Source of the DNA: WHTG01 sp035540515
GTDB lineage: Bacteria > Actinomycetota > Nitriliruptoria > Euzebyales > Egibacteraceae
DNA length: 7,459 nucleotides
Direction: 5' to 3'
Assembly (NCBI GenBank): GCA_035540515.1
Contig: DATLGM010000026.1
Span: forward strand, 1-7,459
Part shown: one piece after another, positions 5,300-7,459 of the stretch
Layout: every line of letters starts with the position of its first letter
How positions within the stretch are numbered: the first letter of the stretch is position 1
The notes under the pieces: generated by a model
The model's database searches: none
Told to the model about the DNA's origin: nothing
Seen by the model: only the letters and a program-made list of their open reading frames with translations
Translations under genes and position numbers: made by a program

Positions 5300-5755
5300 A
5301 TGGCGTCGTTACCCACACCGGGCCCCGGCCGGTCGGACACCCGCCCCGTCGTCGCTGTCGGCGCGGTCTGCGTGCACGACGGCCGCGTGCTGCTGATCAA
5401 GCGGGGACGGGGCGCGGTCCGAGGACGGTGGACGCTGCCCGGTGGTCACCTCGAGCACGGCGAACTGCTGGCCGACGCCGCGCTGCGCGAGCTGCGCGAG
5501 GAGACCGGGGTCGGCGGGGAGGTGGAGGGCTTGTGCGGCATCGCCGAGCGCCACTACGCCGGCTACCACTACGTGATCGTCGACTACTGGGTCCGCGTCG
5601 ACCGCACCGAGGCGGCCGCCGCCGACGACGCCGAGGATGTGGTGTGGGCCACCGAGGACGACCTGGACTCCCTCGACCTGGTGCCGCTGCTGCGGGAGTT
5701 CCTCGACCAGCACGGCGTCGTCGAGCGGATGCGAGCTACGTCAGGTGGCTCTTGA
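5300..5755 (+). CDS. Nudix hydrolase (MutT-like nucleoside-diphosphate-X pyrophosphohydrolase)
   Basis: This is a 151-residue protein from the ATG at 5300; an ATG at 5294 in the same frame would add two residues. Neither has a ribosome binding site, which fits a leaderless transcript. The complete Nudix box, G-x5-E-x7-RE-U-x-EE-x-G-U, lies at residues 49-71: G49, E55, R63-E64, E67-E68, G70-V71. It is preceded by the usual VGAVCVHDGRVLLIKRG strand-loop (20-36) and RWTLPGG (43-49). Nudix enzymes cleave the pyrophosphate of substrates such as oxidised dNTPs, ADP-ribose or other NDP derivatives, using Mg2+ held by the REUxEE glutamates. The small size and LPGGHLEHGE sequence fit MutT/NudG-like or plant-NUDT1-like enzymes, but the substrate cannot be fixed. 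Its last 20 bases overlap the end of the convergent hydrolase gene. Confidence 0.9.
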   Translation: MASLPTPGPGRSDTRPVVAVGAVCVHDGRVLLIKRGRGAVRGRWTLPGGHLEHGELLADAALRELREETGVGGEVEGLCGIAERHYAGYHYVIVDYWVRVDRTEAAAADDAEDVVWATEDDLDSLDLVPLLREFLDQHGVVERMRATSGGS

Positions 5756-6602
5756 GGAACGTCGCCGCGGCGGGGACGAAGGCCTCGGGATGGTCCAGCC
5801 ACAGCTGGTGACCACCGCCAGGAAGGACCCACAGCTCCCGCGGGCAGGTCAGCTGTGTCACGAACGCCCGGGTGGGGGTCTCCGGCAGCACCCGGTCGCC
5901 GGCGCCGACCGCGACGAACGTGGGCGTGGTCTGCGCCGTGACGGCCGGCTTGTCCTCGGGCGTCAGGAACAGTGAGACCAGACTGTCCATGTCGTAGCTG
6001 CGAACTGCCTGATCGTGCCGGCGCAACACGCGCGCCATGTCTGGATCGGCCGCAAGATCGGCGGGCGCAACCACCGCTGAGGTGGGCACGCGTAGATGGC
6101 GCGGCAGCGCGTCGGCGCGGCGCAGCCAGCCGGCCAGGGGCAACAGCAGACCCTGGCGGGTGCGTTGGATGACGGGATGCACGTCACGCAGGTCCAAGAC
6201 GTTGTGACAGGCCACCGCGGACACCCGCGGATCCTCCAGCGCCGCGTAGAACGCGAGCACGCCCCCCAGAGCGCTGCCGAACAGCCCGACGGTGCCGTCC
6301 CACAGCTGCTGCGCCTCGCTCACCGCCGCGGCCGCGGCGTCCATCGCCATGCGGTAGGTCAGCCGACCCCGGCGGCCGCCGCTGCGGCCGTGGCCGGGCC
6401 AGTCCATGGCCAGCACGTTCAGGCCTTCGTCGGCCAACCGCTGGAAGGGATCGAAGCCTGGGGCCGCGTCACGCAGGACGTCGATGCCGACACCCAAGCC
6501 GTGCAGCACGACGACCGAGGGTCCGGCGGTGCCGGCGCCGGTGTACGCGCGCAGCCGCACCGACACCTGACGGGACAGGATCCAGCGCTCCACGGTGGTC
6601 AC
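5736..6602 (-). CDS. Alpha/beta hydrolase-fold protein with Ser-to-Ala substitution at the nucleophile
   Basis: The 288-residue protein starts at GTG 6602, overlapping the transporter stop (GTGA, 6599-6602). The frame runs on to 6725, but that part shadows the transporter. The alpha/beta hydrolase landmarks appear in order: VVLHGLG (31-37, oxyanion side), MDWPGHGRSG (66-75), the nucleophile elbow FGSALGG (108-114), the acid loop GAGDRVLP (D236) and GGGH (H265) before a final helix. The common elbow is G-x-S-x-G-G, often GSSLGG. Here the nucleophile position is A111, with serine only one place earlier at S110. The codon is GCT (complement of 6270-6272), one base from TCT. So it may be a pseudoenzyme, may use S110, or may carry a sequence error. 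No signal peptide or membrane helix is clear. Specific function is unknown; coupling to a DMT-type exporter gene suggests a shared small-molecule role. Confidence 0.85.
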   Translation of the reverse strand: MTTVERWILSRQVSVRLRAYTGAGTAGPSVVVLHGLGVGIDVLRDAAPGFDPFQRLADEGLNVLAMDWPGHGRSGGRRGRLTYRMAMDAAAAAVSEAQQLWDGTVGLFGSALGGVLAFYAALEDPRVSAVACHNVLDLRDVHPVIQRTRQGLLLPLAGWLRRADALPRHLRVPTSAVVAPADLAADPDMARVLRRHDQAVRSYDMDSLVSLFLTPEDKPAVTAQTTPTFVAVGAGDRVLPETPTRAFVTQLTCPRELWVLPGGGHQLWLDHPEAFVPAAATFLKSHLT

Positions 6603-7459
6603 TGCGGGGATGCTACGTCCGTGTCGACCGGAGAGCGGGCGCCGACCACGGCAAGCCAGACCCCAACGGCGATCAGCGGCGCCGCCAGCCAGAAGCCGGG
6701 CGTGGGGGACTCGTCGAGCAGCCAAAAGGCCAGGATCGTCGAGCCCACCGGCTCAGCGAGGACCACCACCGCGATCACCGTCGGCGCGACGGCGACCAGC
6801 AGGCTGTTGAAGATCGTGTGACCGAGCAGCTGCGGGCCGATCACCAGACCGGCGATGGCCAGCCACGTGCCGGCGCTGTAGCCCCACAGCGCCGCCCCCG
6901 TCGCCACGGTAACCGGGAGCAGCACCGCGGCGGCGACCCCGTAGACGCCGGCGGCGTAGCGGCTGACCGGCAGCGTGCGGCGGGCGGCGCGGCCCAGCAG
7001 CAGGTATCCGGCGACCAACGCGGCGCCGGCGAACGCAAGGGCGTCTCCGATCAACGCGTCACCGCCCTCGAGCCCCTCGAGGTCCGCCAGGGCGATGCCG
7101 GCGGCGCCCAGGATGGCCAGCGCGATGCCGGCCCAGGTCTTGCGGCTCGGCGGCTCGGACAGGAACACCGCGGCACCGATCCCCACGAACAGCGGGGCGG
7201 TGGTCACCAGCACGGCGGCCGAGGCGACCGTCGTGAACGACAACGAGGAGATGAAGGCCGCGAAGTGCGCGGCCAGGAACACGCCGGCGCCCAGGAGCTG
7301 CCGGCGCTGGGTGCCGTCCAGCGGCCCCCCGCGCCGGCGGGCGCGCGCGGCGAACGGAGCCAGCACGACGGCGCCTGCGAAGCACCGCCAGAAGGCCAGC
7401 GACAGCGACGGGGCGTCGGCGACGCGGATCAGGATCGACGAGGTCGAGACCGCGAGCAC
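6599..7459 (-). CDS. EamA/DMT-superfamily membrane transporter (5' end outside window)
   Basis: 286 residues are visible. The frame is open to the right edge, and the GTG at 7459 falls in the middle of the first predicted helix (LAVSTSSILIRVA), so the real start is probably a short way beyond the window. The sequence has the two-fold EamA repeat. In repeat 1, FTTVASAAVLVTTAPLF (75-91) leads to FLSEPPSRKTWAGIALAILGA (99-119). In repeat 2, LLVAVAPTVIAVVVLAEPVGS (220-240) leads to LLDESPTPGFWLAAPLIAVGVWL (247-269). The glutamate of the conserved L-x-E-x-P element is present in both halves. About nine to ten membrane helices are expected. Family members export or import amino acids, nucleosides and other metabolites; the substrate cannot be predicted. 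The C-terminal tail is short and hydrophilic. The stop overlaps the hydrolase start, so the two form an operon. Confidence 0.9.
   Translation of the reverse strand: MLAVSTSSILIRVADAPSLSLAFWRCFAGAVVLAPFAARARRRGGPLDGTQRRQLLGAGVFLAAHFAAFISSLSFTTVASAAVLVTTAPLFVGIGAAVFLSEPPSRKTWAGIALAILGAAGIALADLEGLEGGDALIGDALAFAGAALVAGYLLLGRAARRTLPVSRYAAGVYGVAAAVLLPVTVATGAALWGYSAGTWLAIAGLVIGPQLLGHTIFNSLLVAVAPTVIAVVVLAEPVGSTILAFWLLDESPTPGFWLAAPLIAVGVWLAVVGARSPVDTDVASPQ

Noticed and set aside
5260..5400. N-terminal extension of the small membrane protein to 5400
   Set aside because: The extension is antisense to the Nudix N-terminus, and a good ribosome binding site supports the ATG at 5235.
4897..5811. A 304-codon + strand open frame across the small membrane-protein and Nudix genes
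   Set aside because: It runs through a terminator-side region and an Arg-rich out-of-frame reading of the Nudix gene. The Nudix box lies in a different frame.
6603..6725. N-terminal extension of the alpha/beta hydrolase
   Set aside because: It overlaps the transporter C-terminus in another frame and is Arg-rich; the hydrolase fold begins just after the GTG at 6602.

Overview
The DNA is strongly GC-rich, with G or C at most third codon positions, frequent GTG starts and many 4-nt stop/start overlaps. With the gene content this points to a motile, aerobic actinobacterium. A deep-branching flagellated lineage such as Nitriliruptoria/Euzebya is possible, but that placement is inference. Genes fill nearly the whole window. 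The longest gene-free stretch is 1990-2261 (272 nt). I see no tRNA, rRNA, CRISPR array, insertion sequence or phage gene.

Region 1 (1-1989, + strand) looks like the tail of a flagellar operon. It holds the 3' part of an FlhF-like protein whose GTPase motifs have decayed, a YcgR-type PilZ protein with intact c-di-GMP-binding motifs, a small two-helix membrane protein with an acidic tail, and csrA. The first three are joined by ATGA and GTGA overlaps. csrA follows after 56 nt with its own strong ribosome binding site. The region therefore combines c-di-GMP input, an SRP-GTPase relative and CsrA translational control.

Region 2 (2262-4830, - strand) is a three-gene operon read right to left: an acyl-CoA dehydrogenase, a PHP-family phosphoesterase resembling 3',5'-nucleoside bisphosphate phosphatase, and a regulator joining an FHA phosphothreonine-binding domain to a LuxR-type DNA-binding domain. 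Both junctions are overlapping stop/start codons. It converges on region 1, and 1990-2261 lies between them with only weak hairpins.

Region 3 (4860-5755) holds a strong rho-independent terminator, a small single-pass membrane protein with a poly-glycine linker and a Thr/Asp/Glu/Gly tail (- strand), and a divergent Nudix hydrolase (+ strand). The two share a short promoter region.

Region 4 (5736-7459, - strand) holds an EamA/DMT-type transporter cut by the right edge, coupled by GTGA to an alpha/beta hydrolase. The hydrolase keeps the acid, the histidine and the oxyanion-side motif but has alanine where the nucleophilic serine should be.

No clearly new multi-gene defence or mobile system is visible. 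The observations most worth following are the nucleotide-binding-dead FlhF relative in a c-di-GMP/CsrA cassette, the FHA-LuxR regulator in a metabolic operon, and the Ser-to-Ala hydrolase.
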